In this document: one piece after another, positions 32,999-45,479 of the stretch
How positions within the stretch are numbered: position 1 is the first letter of the stretch
Layout: each line of letters starts with the position of its first letter
Origin: Cyprinodon diabolis
Lineage: Eukaryota > Chordata > Actinopteri > Cyprinodontiformes > Cyprinodontidae
Direction: 5' to 3'
Assembly (NCBI GenBank): GCA_030533445.1
Contig: CM060076.1
Location: forward strand, 5,088,501 to 5,152,500
DNA length: 64,000 nt
Notes under the pieces: model-generated
The model's database searches: none
The model's input: only the letters and a program-made list of their open reading frames with translations
What the model was told of the DNA's origin: nothing
Program-made: the position numbers and the translations under genes

Positions 32999-33477
32999 GG
33001 AGGTCTTCAACAGGGGGTCCGTGACCCCTAGGGGGTCCATGGAGGTACTGCATGGGGGTTGTGAACATTTTGGTTGATTAGACTTTTTCTTTTATTCCCT
33101 GCTGCAATTTTTTTCACTAATTCAAATTTCTTTAAATCCACATTAACGTGAATTCAACAGACTGTAGTAAACATAAATGGAGGTAAAAGATGACTTTCAG
33201 TCATCAATGCACACATTCAGCGACACACAGGAGCTCTTACAAGCAGGGCACCATTTCATTCACAACACCTTTCCCATCAAGAAGGAGTCTGAATCAGAAA
33301 TACTTTAATAATCCCAGGGAGAAATTATTTTAATTACATTACTCCATCCGTAATAGAGTGACTATAGGACCAGCTTTAATATAGCACAATTTCAAACAAT
33401 ATATATAATTAGGGGATCCCCACTCCATCTCACCATCAGTTTGGGGGTCCTTGTCCTGGAAAACGTTGAATCCCGTG
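32999..33477. mobile_element. hAT-like MITE
   Basis: A 9-bp direct repeat ATGTAGAAC flanks it (32990-32998 and 33478-33486), consistent with an 8-bp hAT duplication plus one matching base. The ends are imperfect inverted repeats around 'ggtcttcaacagggggtcc' and 'gggggtccttgtcctggaaaacgttga'. No ORF of note. Confidence 0.65.
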
Positions 33478-33486
33478 ATGTAGAAC

Positions 33487-35745
33487 CACTGATTGAACCT
33501 GTATATAAGCATGCAGAACTGCACTACTGGAAAAATATGTCATATATATGTTTATCACATATTTAAAAATGAAGAAATAAAAATAGCTGCATTTGTTTGA
33601 CTTCATACCACAGTAATTATCATAACAGAGATTATATAAAACTCCCTGGTTTGAGATGTGTTAGCAGCCAATTAAACAGATAGTACCAGGCGAGCAATCT
33701 TATTAAAAATACCACAAAGGTCACCAACAGTCTGGTAGATGTTAATATTATAGATTTACCAGGTTTCAATTGCAAACATTTCTAAACAGAAATTTGTATG
33801 AGATGAGAGGAAAACAAAATAGGGAGCATAAGAGCAAAAAGAGGACATCAGACAACCAAAGTAAACAAAAAAAGAACATGAAGAGCAAAAGGTCTCTCTT
33901 AGATTTCCATATGTGTTGCAGTCAAAACCTATTGTGATTACACCATATTATTCAGGGTGGTTTATATTTGTAGCTGCGCCTTGGTAATTAATATTAGTCT
34001 GTGTCTGTGAACACCTGGAACCAAACTCGTGTGGTATGTATGCATGAGCATGTTCATGTATAAAGGATTTACAATAGCAGGTTTTGGGGGCCTCTGACTC
34101 CCCCTACAGGGCCCAGAACTGACTAAGAGGCGATGCAAGAACTATTATCCAGAGGCACCCCAGATCACTGGGATACGAGGAAGGCAGCACCCACCAGAGA
34201 AGGGCAGACAAGAGTACCCAGAGCCTGACCCCCAAGGGGCCCAGTCCCTGAGGGACTCAACCCTGGAGGCCATAGTCCCGGGGTCCAACTGTGCTGCGGT
34301 AGTGAGATCATGGGCTCCGACGGCAGCAGGTTAGGCCCAAGGTGGATAAGAGCCAAGGGGTCCACGTCCCTGGGGCGCACCACCCCCAATTTGGGACCCC
34401 ACAGGCCTGGCCCAGCAGCCACAAGGACTGAGAGTATATGTATAAGTATTTGTTATCTCTTACCTTTGCAATGCTGCATTTTTACAGAGTAAAAGAGAAT
34501 ATACAGAGTCGATGTTTTACTTTAAATGTAAAACATCGACTCTGTGAATCTGTGTGTAAAGTTTGGGGTAAAGCCATTTTTGGCATTATGATTTTAGCTT
34601 TTAATTTTTAACAAAAGCTGCACTTTCCCTTCCACTTCGATTCCCTGAGAAACTATTGTTTGGATGTAGCTTTTAGTAAGTTATTTATTTTATTTATTTT
34701 TGTTAGTGGTACCTTACAGATGCATTGGTTAAAAAAAAAAAATAATTCAAATAGACAGGGTAGATCTTACTTAATTGTAAACATAGATTGTATATTTCTA
34801 ATACCGAACCTTGAAAATCAAATACTATTAAACTTTCAACATCTTGTTTCAAAGGCATTTTTGTTTCAACTTGTTTACTTTTTTTCCTGTAGCTGAATTT
34901 TAGAATATTGTCACTTGTTTTGCCATCTGCATCACTGATATGTTCTCTCAGCAGAGAACAGCCAAATGATGACTCAACACACACAATGAAAAAGATGAGT
35001 CATTTCCAATCTGAACAGCAGAAATGACTTTCAACCACGAGCATTTGTTTATCAAATCTAGTGGGAGAAAAAAAGAAAAGAAAATTCTCTGTTTTAAAGG
35101 TCCCGTAATGAAAAAAAATAACATTAGAAATATTATATATTTATACATAAGGTATATATAGTAATATACAATCAGTATAGTTTGTCCTGAAGCCTGTAAA
35201 TGAGATTTACAAATGATAAAAAACTTTCACCTCCATCATTACCTTTCTCCACCTCTTTGCTAATGTGTGCTTAAAATGGTCTGTTTGCCCTTTATGATGT
35301 CATAAGGAGCAATAAGCTGACCATCGGTCAAGCTACGGCCTTTATTATATGTATTATTCCACCCTCCTAGCTGCTATCTTTACCAACCCAGATTAGTTGT
35401 CATGTTTGCGGGTTTTGGTGGCCAGCCATGACAGGGACGTGGAAGGACAACAGCATATGAGTCCTGAATAAGGAGATTTTGGTAAAGGCTGTCTGCCTAA
35501 TCTAAGTTTTCCTGCATAAATGTTAAAAGCATGCTCTGGGGGCCTTGTTAATATTTTTTATTTTTAAATGTAGTATAATATGGGACCTCCTATCGTAGGA
35601 GGCAAAACAGCAAAAGAAGCTTAAGAAAATTGTTAACGTTTTATGTTTCCCAGTGTCAAATTGGAGAAAATGTGTAATTTAAAAATTGAAATATCCACCG
35701 AAAAAAGCTTTAGATAAGGTTTGATGTTTGTAACTTAAATGCATC
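33487..35745. other. Stretch without supported genes
   Basis: Mostly AT-rich; 34080-34430 is a GC-rich island of degenerate 'ggggcccag' and 'ccaggc' motifs with ORFs on both strands that lack domain features. A 17-base inverted pair 'aaacatcgactctgtga' / 'cacagagtcgatgtttt'-like sits near 34502-34548. Confidence 0.4.
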
Positions 35746-35748
35746 TTA

Positions 35749-36060
35749 ATAAAATGGCCTGTACTTATATGGCGCTTTTTTAAGTCAGGAGACTTGACCA
35801 AAGCACTTTAAAGTACATTCACTCACACACTGATGGTAGCAAGCTACATGGTAGCTACAGCTGCCCTGGAGCTCACTGACAGAAGCGAGGCTGCCATACA
35901 CTGGTGCGACCGGGCCCTCTGACCACCATCAGTAGACAATGCAGGTGAAGTGTCTTTCCCGAGGACACAACACTGAAAGCTAGTGCCAGGGCTTCAACTG
36001 TCAACCTTTCGATTTCAGGGCAAACTCCTACACCCGACGCCACTGTCGCCCTTAAACTTA
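35749..36060. repeat. Common fish interspersed repeat
   Basis: Begins 'atggcctgtacttatatggcgc', continues 'aaagcactttaaagtacattcactcacacac' and 'gaagtgtctttcccgaggacacaaca', and ends near 'cgacgccactgtcgccctt'. This order occurs widely in fish genomes; superfamily not assigned. Confidence 0.55.
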
Positions 36061-36220
36061 GTAAAAAGCCACATCATGAGTAAGGAGATTATTTCATTAT
36101 TAGCCTTATTTCCTTACCCAGTACTGAGAACAAAAAGTACTTTTTGTCTTTAAACAAAGTTGGAATCCTAGACCTCAGGTTGTTATTTCCTTAGAAAACT
36201 TTGAACCAATCTGACTAATA

Positions 36221-36432
36221 ATTGAACTTTATTGATCTCACATGAGAAATTTACCTCTGCAATTAACCCCTCCCCTTGGGGAGCACTGGGCTGCCATTGT
36301 GCAGCACCAAGGGAGCAGTGTGGGGTTAAGGGTCTTGCTCAGGGAGCCAGAGTGGCAGTCTGTGGTAGTGGGAATTGAAGTCAGAACCTCAGGATTCCAA
36401 GCTCTATGCTCTAACCACTAGGCACTAGGACT
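36221..36432 (-). mobile_element. tRNA-derived SINE, full length
   Basis: Read on the minus strand: a 'tagtggttagagcatagagc' A-box-like head, 'ggttctgacttcaattccc' B-box-like segment, 'gactgccactctggctccct', 'acccttaaccccacactgctcc', 'atggcagcccagtgctcccc' and a tail ending in a 'gagatcaataaagttca'-type sequence. The same family is at 9087, 56443 and 62963. Confidence 0.75.
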
Positions 36433-36444
36433 GTAAGATCTGGT

Positions 36445-36530
36445 TGCCTGGTAAGGGCCTTGAGGTGACATGGGTTGTGAATTGGCGCTACAGAAATAAA
36501 CCTGATTAATATGAACTGAATTCTCATTAA
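36445..36530 (+). mobile_element. LINE 3' tail
   Basis: 'gccttgaggtgacatgggttgtgaattggcgctacagaaataaa' is the same tail as at 29975-30015, next to the SINE. Confidence 0.45.
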
Positions 36531-39500
36531 GCCTGAGAGCAATCAGTCCATCTGGCTGCGAGGTAATAAGTTCAAGGATCAGCAAGGTGAGCTTCCAAGA
36601 ACTCAGTGCTTGTATAAACTATTGGCAACACACCTGCGCTTGATTGGCCAAGCCACAATTAAGCAGGTAGAAAAACAACAAAGTCTTAACAGAGAAACAA
36701 GAATAAAATTATTAATCTGATTTACAAACTCATCTTCCTAATGAAAGAGTCTGCAAAATAAACATTGTGATACAGGATAACTCGAAAAGTTACTTTAAAG
36801 AAAAGCAAACAAAGCATTACTCCAAAAAAAAAAAAACACCTCTAAATAGTAGAACCCTACAAGGTGATCAATGACATCATCTGGCCGATTTAGCAGAAAA
36901 TACTGGAAAAAAATACCATGAATATACTTTGAAACGAAATACTTAAGTTCAACTAATAATCCAGAAGTAATAGCTTTAACCTAAACATATAAATAGATGG
37001 AAACTGCCACATAGTGCTAACACAAAGAAACCCGGGATATTGAGTGAAGCAAGTTGCAAACTAATGTTTAAATTTAAACATTATAAATCAGAAATAAAAA
37101 TAAAAGACAAGTGGTGAAAACAAACTGAACCACTTTGTCACACTGGCTTCTAAAAGTACCACCTCCCCCCCTTTTCCTGACATAACATAAAACCAGATAA
37201 ACAGCTAAACTGAAAATAAAAGATAGATGGATCTACAGTAAGAACCGAATAGCACAAATGGTATCACAACATAGCTTCAAGTGATTTCCATTTAGGAAAG
37301 AAGATTTGAAAGTATCCAACATATAAACACCTGGACTACATTAAACTAAGTAGACTGTTGGTTCTCCTGGAAACTGAATTATTAACATGGAGAAAATAAA
37401 AACACATGTCCAGAGACCGTAAATAAAGATCTAATTATAAGATGTTTCAAGTGTTAGAAAATTGATCAAATAATCTTGAAGTTTCGTTGCAAAAATAAGG
37501 AATATTTTGCATGTTGTTTTGTTTTTCTTAGGGAGCAACAGGACAGCTCCTGGGGATAAGCGTTTTTCTCATTGATCAAGCAGTTTTGGGGATTCTAATC
37601 AGGGAACTATCAGGCCCCACCCTGACGTGAATGAACCACATACCCTTGTTTTTCAGGGTTCCGGTTTGAATCTTCATGGACATCTGTCTGTTGAAACTTA
37701 GATCCAACAGCTTAACCATTTAGTCATCCTGGCTAAACATGTTCAGGACGATTTCAGCTTTAAAAAATTATAATCCGCTCTTTAAAAATAAGTTAGTTTT
37801 ATTTAAAAACCTGTTTCTTTACGCTAGATTATAGTTTTCTGTGTTTGCAGCATATTTCAAACCTATAATTTAACACAGCTAGAATAATGAGGAAAGAATG
37901 AGAAACTACCATGTTGAAACCACATAGCTGTACCTGCTGTCCATGTTTTAAAATATAAGATAACCACTATTATATGAAATGAGTACTAAGCATTAGTGGA
38001 CATTTCTATCCCCAAATTAAATGACAATCTCATTATTTGATGCAATATTCTCTTCAGATTCCAGATTTGTTATGTACAGTTTCCTTTGTCTAGCTTAACA
38101 TGAGTACAACAAAAATGCTAAAAGGAGGATGTGCAGTCCTATGACATTAAACAACTAGCAGATCCTGAACAATCAGTGGAAGGGGAAAAAAAAGCAAACG
38201 AGTTTAGCAGGTAATAAAAAAAATAAAAAATATAAAATAGGCTTGAACTCCTAAAGAAACCCTGATCCGTTGAGCAATCGGACTTAAAAACAATCTTAAG
38301 AATTTAGGAGCCAAATCAAACTACCTACAAAAAAAAAAAAGATTAAAAGTTGTCACCCATTTCCACACCTTTATTTTTTACATAAAAAACATTTATAAAA
38401 TATATGCTCCATTGGCTACAGGGCTTACTTTGGGGTAATTAAAGTGAAACCTGCAATAGCAAAGCAGGTCACCCTTATGGACATGATCACATTCAAAAGT
38501 AAATTATTCAACAATACAGGAAAACTGGGGCAGTAAACTAAAATAAAGCCTAAGCAGGGAGTGCAGTTCAGCATTTTGCCCACTAGATGGTGCCAATTGA
38601 TCTGAAATTAACTTTCCTCCGCTGATCTCTGAAGATTTTCTCATTAAAGTAAAACATGTTATTAACTTGTTATGAAGTGTCTGTCATGCTTAGTTAGCGA
38701 CAGGAACATCTCTAGATCTTTGAGTTTTCAGCATCAAGGTTGTTTGGTTTTAAAAAAAATGTAAAATTTGGCTAAAATATAAGTTTCCCCGTTTCAGTTT
38801 GATAAGGAAATGAAAGTTAAAAACACTTAAATTGCATAAAAACAAACAAAAGAATAAACTAATGTTATGGTTGAAGGTTTGTTTTGTTTACATCAAAAAT
38901 AAAGCAAAGCAATGATGACTCAAAACTTGTAATGACGATAGACACATCATAGGGGGTAACCAATTATTTTATTATCAATCTCATATCAAATGTATGTTTC
39001 ATAAAACTTTTTTTCTCAAATTGTGCCATGAAGGATATTACTGGAATGAAATGACCGAGCACTGCAATAAAACGTAAAGTTTGCTACATTAGTACAATTT
39101 TCCATTAAACAACTTCACAGATAAACAGAAACCAGCAGCTGCCTGCATCCACCATCAAAACAACCATAAGAAAAATAAACAGAAAAAGAAATACTCATGG
39201 TAGATAATAGGATGAAAAGATCGGTGGAAAACAAGTACTCTCAGTAAACATTAATGCACATTCTAGTGGAGAGTCCCCTATCAGAGCAAAAACCAGACTG
39301 TAAACACAAAGCTAGAATAGTTAAAAAAAAATGATCACGATCAATTTTCTTCCAATGAAGCTGTGCTGCTTTTTGATTTTTCACTCAAATGCTTTGTTAA
39401 TATCAGACCATTAAATGCCAGAAATATAAAAGCAATTAGACTTAAGTTAAATGTGTAAAATACCGTGATTTAAAACACAGTCAATGGAAAATAAACCTTT

Positions 39501-39570
39501 TTAAAAAGCCAAAATAATGGATTTTTATAATCCAACGCCTTTTGTTTCTGTCAGTTATCCAAAATAAGCA
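36531..39570. other. Non-coding stretch
   Basis: No ORF above background and no repeat recognised. It may include the far end of the pnrc1 3'UTR: an AATAAA on the minus strand occurs at 38370-38375. Confidence 0.4.
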
Positions 39571-39577
39571 TCTTTTT

Positions 39578-39583
39578 TTTATT
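39578..39583 (-). terminator. Candidate poly(A) signal of pnrc1
   Basis: AATAAA on the minus strand, 965 bases after the pnrc1 stop codon. It is the first canonical signal I find downstream; a further one is at 38370-38375. The true end depends on transcript data. Confidence 0.35.
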
Positions 39584-40547
39584 GAAACTTAATATCGATA
39601 GTAAAGCCTGTATGACACTTATAACTTACAGCAAGGGGAAACCATTTTAGCTTTATGTGAAAACAACCTAAATTTAGTGCAAAACAAATTTAACAAGCAC
39701 TTTGTGAGAATGCTGGAGTTTCAGTTTCTTCAGCTGCAGTGAGACATTTTCCATGATCGTTTTTTCAGTTCACTGAGGGTCCAAAAGCCTCCATGCTTCA
39801 GATTCAACTCGCTGTCCTTTGGACTAGGAGTCAGAGAAAGGAAAAAATAAAAAAAGAAACCTTCAGCTATCAGCTCACGTTTGGCTATGGCTTTTTTGTT
39901 ACGGCTGCCATCCGAGCCACGTTTCAATGTAACCAGTCAGGAGGTGGAAGTTGGCTGGTGATCAAAGTTTCCTCTCCTTCGTTTTCAGTGCAAATCCATT
40001 AAAAATAAAAGTCTCTCAGAGCCATCCTGTCTCACGCTGGAGGAGCTATAAAAGTGCTTCAGTTCGCAGGGGACGTTTTTTTGCATTTCAGAAACTAAAA
40101 ACAAGAATCTCAGTTAAAAGAGGAAAATAGACAACATAAATTATGTACATTTTACATAAGCTCTTTTAAAAGTCCAACATGGCTGCCTTTTTAAGGTGGA
40201 CCAAAGTGCTGTTGCTTTGCATCGTGTAAATGAAACTGTGGCTGTGCTGCTGCTAAAAAATAACCAACAAAAAAAATATATACACTTTCCTAAGAAATTC
40301 AGTAACAGAAACACAGCTCCTCTGATGGACCCCGACATACATGGCATGTCAGGAAGTCCTCAAACAGCAACACTGAGGTGTTTAAACATGCAGGCAGCAC
40401 GTCTGTAAAATGGAAAACTGTACCAGAGCAGTAAACCTCTCCATAAATATTGCAGTGATTAAGGCCAAACTGGGTTCATCTCTTAATTCCTAATTTCTAG
40501 AATTTAAACCTCGTTCTTTGCTCCAATTAGAATCTTCTTATTGAGGT

Positions 40548-43500
40548 CTAATCCTGAACTTTTAGCAGTGATTTCAGGTGAATGGTAATTTGCTCCCTGC
40601 TTTGGTTGATTTGCTGCGGCTCTTTTACTCCCACCCAGTGGCTGGGAGGTTTGGGTAAGACACTGGGTGATGGCGGCTCGCTGAACTTGGCTCCAGCGTA
40701 GATCTTTTCACAATCTTGGAGGTAATCTGCGTCAGCAGAGGGACTGGCCGGGATGGTCATGTTGTTTGAGACGTTGAGGGGCTTCTTAGGAGTGCGGTTG
40801 TCGTGCTTTTGTGCAGAGGGGGAGCCGGCGGGCGACTGGCTCTGCTTGGGTTTGTGGCTCCTGGTGTTCACATTGTGTGGGATTTGATCATGTCTGGGAG
40901 GCTGAACAGATTTAGACTTCAGCACCTGGAAAACAATTAAATACTATTAATTAAACTGTAATAAACACAAACCTCTTTACCCAATTTCAAGAAAAAAATA
41001 ATCTTACTGCCCAATTAGACTTTCATATATTACCTATATACAACATTTTACATAAAATCAGAACACCTAAATTCAATATTTATTGCTTTAGGTTTTTAAA
41101 ATTTATATTTTTTATAATATTTCCTCAAACTATAACCATAAATTCCCTCACCTGAGTTTAATTTGTACATATTACAATATCGTTTCTTTAATTAAGTGTT
41201 TCTGTAAAAGAAAAACTTAAAATTAAATGGCTCTATAAATAAAGTTTCATTAAGCCTTTACAAACGACAGTCAGTTTTTAATTTCAAGCTAAAAATAATT
41301 CCCAGTATATCAGTTAAGACTTTTGGCTTTATTTTATCAAATGCATTAATAAAACCTGGGTGTTTTCTGTCCATTTGATGTAAAAAGAAATTTGTTTTTT
41401 GTTGTTTTTATCCTACTTTCTCTTCACTTCTGATCTAAGTGCATTCATGCGTGCATCGAATCTGCAGGGGTAAATAAACATCACCTCTTTTGTTTCCAAC
41501 ACAAACTAAAGTATGATTTCAACAACCGTTGGGATCAAATTTTATGATCCATCAGCTCTGATGTTCAGTGCAAACGGCTTCTACCCACGTTCCGTAGTGT
41601 TCGCTCATGTAGGCTCGTTTCTATGAGTCATCGTACTGACAGCAACCGTTTGCTCAAACTTTGGACACTTTTGTTGCAGCTTCAACCATGCAATTCTCTT
41701 CAGATCATGTACAGACATGCCTGCAAATGAAAGCTTTAAGCAACACATCTCTAAGCAAAATAAATAAACATCAGTTGTTTCTTTAGTCTCATGTAGTACT
41801 CATTGATTTTCTATTCAATCAAAATGAAATCTTAGAGTTGGGTAATATTTAGTGTCAGGGAAGCAGAACTGGAGTTGAACAGGATGAGTGGTTGCGGAGG
41901 AAGATTTTCGTTAAAAAAATCATCCTTTTCAACGGTTTTCTCTGTTAATCATGGTTTGATTTTAAACACTCATTTCGAAATAGGTCGGCATTTTAATTAC
42001 AATAGATAAATGTAGATCCATAAAATAAAAAATTGTCAAAAACAATGACAGGTTTTCCACCAAGTTGCTGTTTTGATCCTGCAGCTCTGTGTGACGGATG
42101 TAAGAGCTGCTGGGTAGAAACTGGAGCAGAATGAATAGCGGCTATAAGACTAAATGATTCATATTTTTTGTTCACCAAGATTCAATTTTTGTAAAAATGG
42201 AGATTTATTTCAATAATGCACTCCTTGGACTTCCATAGTTTAGAGTGAGATCAATTTGCTTCTTTTTGTTTTTAGATTTGTACCGATTACTGGTGAGCTA
42301 ACTCATTGTGTGAAACCACTATCTGCAAGTATATAGTGTTATATTGTCATTCCTTGTAAGAAATTATTTTTCTGCTTCAATTCCATTGCCCCTTAAATAA
42401 AATGTCCCCTCCAAGCGGAGAAGACTGAAAAACAAGATAGTTCTTGGAAGCAATATTTCTCATTTAGTCTGATGATATATAGGTGAGAAAAATTATTGAT
42501 TAATATGATTTAGTGGGAAAACAAGTCAGAGATGAGCTCTTTAAGCCAAATTAGGCTTAAGTGTAAAAAAAACAAACAAAAAAAATGCCAAAGACAATTT
42601 TAAATCACCAAAGTGAAAAAACTATCCTGTAATGTATTTATTCCTTTTAGATCACTATATTTTTCTCAACACTAATGTATATTTAGTGACATTGACAATG
42701 TAAAGTCAAATACGTGGGCATTTCTGTGTTTGAATCTAATTAAGTGAGTTTAAAAAGAATTATAAAGACCGAATTACATTGCCAAGAAAATATATACAAA
42801 TAATGTAGAACTTTCAACATAAAACTGCTTTTAGAGCATTAATTAGTAACTACATTTGAAGATCATGAAGGCACCAAGAAATGTAAATATAATTAATAGA
42901 CTACTATAAATTATGAAGAATATTTCAAATTTATTTTTTCCTATTTTATATGAACTATGCTCTTATTTTATGGTGTTATCAAATATGTCACCAACTTTAT
43001 CTAATTATAGGCCAGCTGATTCCTTGTGTTACACCCTTCAACTACAATGACGCATTTCTCCTTTTGTCTGGCAGACAGACCTGTTTATTGTCTTACTGCA
43101 ATCATCAGCTTAGTTAAAGTTAAAAGAAGAAGTAGGATTGGGAATTTCACTTATTTCTGCATCACAATTGCTGTAAATGAGTCAGTGAAATAGCCTGGGG
43201 CACAAACTGTAGTTTCAACAAGGCAACATTTACATCAAAATGCAATAAACACGTAATGGATGCAGGCGTAATAAAATGCAATAAATTACATAACAAATTA
43301 AACATAAAATACTATATAGTTACACTTCTTTGACATTAGAAGTAGTCATTTATAAGCCGAAACGTTATAACATGTTCAAGTTTCTGAGCAGGTTTGAGGC
43401 CTGTAGTGGACTGATTTCCTTATTCTTACCTCCTTCTTGGCTCCTTGTCGGACATGATGGTGGTTCAGCACCGCCTGGTTCCCTCCAGGTAGGTGAGCCG

Positions 43501-43729
43501 CGGACTGAGCCAAGGTTCTGTGCCCTGAGGAGGCCGTCAGGGTGTTGCTGTTGTGGTCCGACAGCCGGATGTTCGGGCAGTGTCTCGGGGCTTTCTGGTG
43601 ATGGTGCACCGACTTCCTCCCTCCTTTCTTCAGCAGCGCCTGCTTCGTTTTGGAGCTCTGTATCGGGTTGTTGTTTTCAACATTTCCGATATTGGCTGGG
43701 TCACCGTTCGCAATAGTTCCGTCCAACAT
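40548..43729 (-). CDS. pnrc1: Proline-rich nuclear receptor coactivator 1
   Basis: Two coding exons: 43729-43430 (100 codons) and 40925-40548 (125 codons plus TAG), joined in phase 0 (GAG|gtaaga ... ccag|GTG), giving 225 residues. Exon 2 begins VLKSK, as exon 2 of mammalian PNRC1 does as far as I recall; PNRC2 has an intronless coding region. The family signature YAGAKFSEPPSPSVLPKPPS (176-195) contains the proline-rich SH3-binding site, and LKSLL (217-221) is the nuclear-receptor box. The N-terminal exon is basic and poorly conserved, with a KKGGRKSVHHHQK stretch, and is shorter than in mammals. Known role of the family: nuclear receptor co-activation, and for PNRC2 binding to DCP1A/UPF1 in mRNA decay. 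The plus-strand ORFs over exon 1 are shadows. Confidence 0.95.
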
Positions 43730-44013
43730 GTTTTTGGAGTGAAGAAAACATAAAACAGGCGGTAAAACACCCGATGTGGTCGAGTTGTTTTAGCCAACAA
43801 CGTCACAGGCTAACAGCGAGCTAACAACTTGCCAAGTACCACACGACACTTTTTCTGTGAGATGTCGTCGAGCGGAGGATACGAAAACAACTTGTGTTCG
43901 TGAAAGTGATAAAATATCTGCGTTTCAGAGTAAAACTACAACTAAAAAATCGTCCAATGCCTTCTTCCTAAGACTCGGGTCAGTGCTAATCTGAGCTGAA
44001 AAACCAGAAGTAG

Positions 44014-44021
44014 CTTTTATA
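44014..44021 (-). promoter_or_regulatory. TATA box of pnrc1
   Basis: TATAAAAG on the minus strand, 285 bases upstream of the pnrc1 ATG, would place the start of transcription near 43985. Just upstream are a CATGTGAC E-box-like site (~44029-44036) and GGAAGT (~44037-44042). A TGACGT half-CRE ('acgtca' plus, ~43800) lies in the presumed 5'UTR. Confidence 0.6.
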
Positions 44022-44099
44022 TGGCCTAGTCACATGACTTCCTGTACTGGCTTTTCAAAATAAAGGTAGCTACTGTCGTCGGTAAACACTTCAGAAATA

Positions 44100-45347
44100 C
44101 ACTATATTGCCAAAAGTATTTGCTCACCTGCCTTGACTCACATATGAGCTTAAGTGACATCCCGTTCCTAATCCATAGGGTTCAATATGACGTCGGTCCA
44201 CCCTTTGCAGCTAGAACAGCTTCAACTCTTCTGGGAAGGCTGTCCACAAGGTTTAGGAGTGTGTTTATGGGAATTTTTGACCATTCTTCCAGAAGCGCAT
44301 TTGTGAGGTCGCACACTGATGTTGGACGAGAAGGCCTGGCTCTCAGTCTCCGCTCTAATTCATCCCAAAGGTGTTCTATCGGGTTGAGGTCAGGACTCTG
44401 TGCAGGCCAGTCAAGTTCATCCACACCAGACTCTGTCATCCATGTCTTTATGGACCTTGCTTTGTGCACTGGTGCACAGTCATGTTGGAAGAGGAAGGGG
44501 CCAGCTCCAAACTGTTCCCACAAAGTTGGGAGCATGGAATTGTCCAAAATGTCTTGGTATGCTGAAGCATTCAGAGTTCCTTTCACTGGAACTAAGGGGC
44601 CAAGCCCAGCTCCTGAAAAACAACCCCACACCATAATCCCCCCTCCACCAAACTTTACACTTGGCACAATGCAGTCAGACAAGTACCGTTCTCCTGGCAA
44701 CCGCCAAACCCAGACCCGTCCATCAGATTGCCAGATGGAGAAGCGCGATTCGTCACTCCAGAGAACGCGTCTCCACTGCTCTAGAGTCCAGTGGCGGCGT
44801 GCTTTACACCACCGCATCCGACGCTTTGCATTGCACTTGGTTATGTATGGCTTGGATGCAGCTGCTCGACCATGGAAACCCATTCCATGAAGCTCTCTGC
44901 GCACTGTTCTTGAGCTAATCTGAAGGCCACATGAAGTTTGGAGGTCTGTAGTGATTGACTCTGCAGAAAGTTGGCGACCTCTTCGCACTATGCGCTTCAG
45001 CATCCGCTGACCCCGCTCCGTCAGTTTACGTGGCCTACCACTTCGTGGCTGAGTTGCTGTCGTTCCCAAACACTTCCATTTTCTTATAATACAGCTGACA
45101 GTTGACTGTGGAATATTTAGGAGCGAGGAAATTTCACGACTGGATTTGTTGCACAGGTGGCATCCTATCACAGTTCCACGCTGGAATTCACTGAGCTCCT
45201 GAGAGCGACCCATTCTTTCACAAATGTTTGTAAAAACAGTCTGCATGCCTAGGTGCTTGAATTTATACACCTGTGGCCATGGAAGTGATTGGAACACCTG
45301 ATTCCAATAATTTGGATGGGTGAGCAAATACTTTTGGCAATATAGTG
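44100..45347 (-). mobile_element. Complete Tc1-like transposon with 29-bp inverted repeats
   Basis: TA on both sides (44098-44099 and 45348-45349). Ends CACTATATTGCCAAAAGTAT are identical for 29 bases in both orientations. 1248 bp with one intact transposase gene on the minus strand. It belongs to a different Tc1 subfamily from the element at 4214-5825, as end sequence, repeat length and protein all differ. It lies about 80 bases upstream of the pnrc1 TATA box. Confidence 0.93.
44182..45213 (-). CDS. Tc1-family transposase, intact
   Basis: I start at the ATG at 45213 ([17 protein letters not shown]), the usual Tc1 start, giving 343 residues; the longer open frame upstream to 45327 uses no ATG at its end and runs into the inverted repeat. 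The N-terminal domain has a helix-turn-helix ([19 protein letters not shown]) and the [10 protein letters not shown] motif typical of Tc1 (GRP box). Catalytic residues: LWSDESRF (D), FQHDCAPVH (D) and [11 protein letters not shown] (E), DD34E. The end is AKGGPTSY. No stop or frameshift. Plus-strand ORFs across it (one of 256 residues) are shadows. Confidence 0.93.
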   Translation of the reverse strand: MGRSQELSEFQRGTVIGCHLCNKSSREISSLLNIPQSTVSCIIRKWKCLGTTATQPRSGRPRKLTERGQRMLKRIVRRGRQLSAESITTDLQTSCGLQISSRTVRRELHGMGFHGRAAASKPYITKCNAKRRMRWCKARRHWTLEQWRRVLWSDESRFSIWQSDGRVWVWRLPGERYLSDCIVPSVKFGGGGIMVWGCFSGAGLGPLVPVKGTLNASAYQDILDNSMLPTLWEQFGAGPFLFQHDCAPVHKARSIKTWMTESGVDELDWPAQSPDLNPIEHLWDELERRLRARPSRPTSVCDLTNALLEEWSKIPINTLLNLVDSLPRRVEAVLAAKGGPTSY

Positions 45348-45470
<123 letters not shown>

Positions 45471-45479
45471 TGAAGCTAA

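Noticed and set aside
36221..36432. Possible tRNA gene because of A- and B-box-like motifs
   Set aside because: The body does not fold as a cloverleaf and the same sequence recurs four times in the window with a SINE core and tail.
43330..43753. Plus-strand ORFs of 128 and 66 residues
   Set aside because: Opposite pnrc1 exon 1, whose splice donor and phase agree with the known two-exon gene.
44120..44890. 256-residue open frame on the plus strand
   Set aside because: It lies wholly opposite the Tc1 transposase, and its length follows from antisense codon bias. No domain, start context or splice signals of its own.
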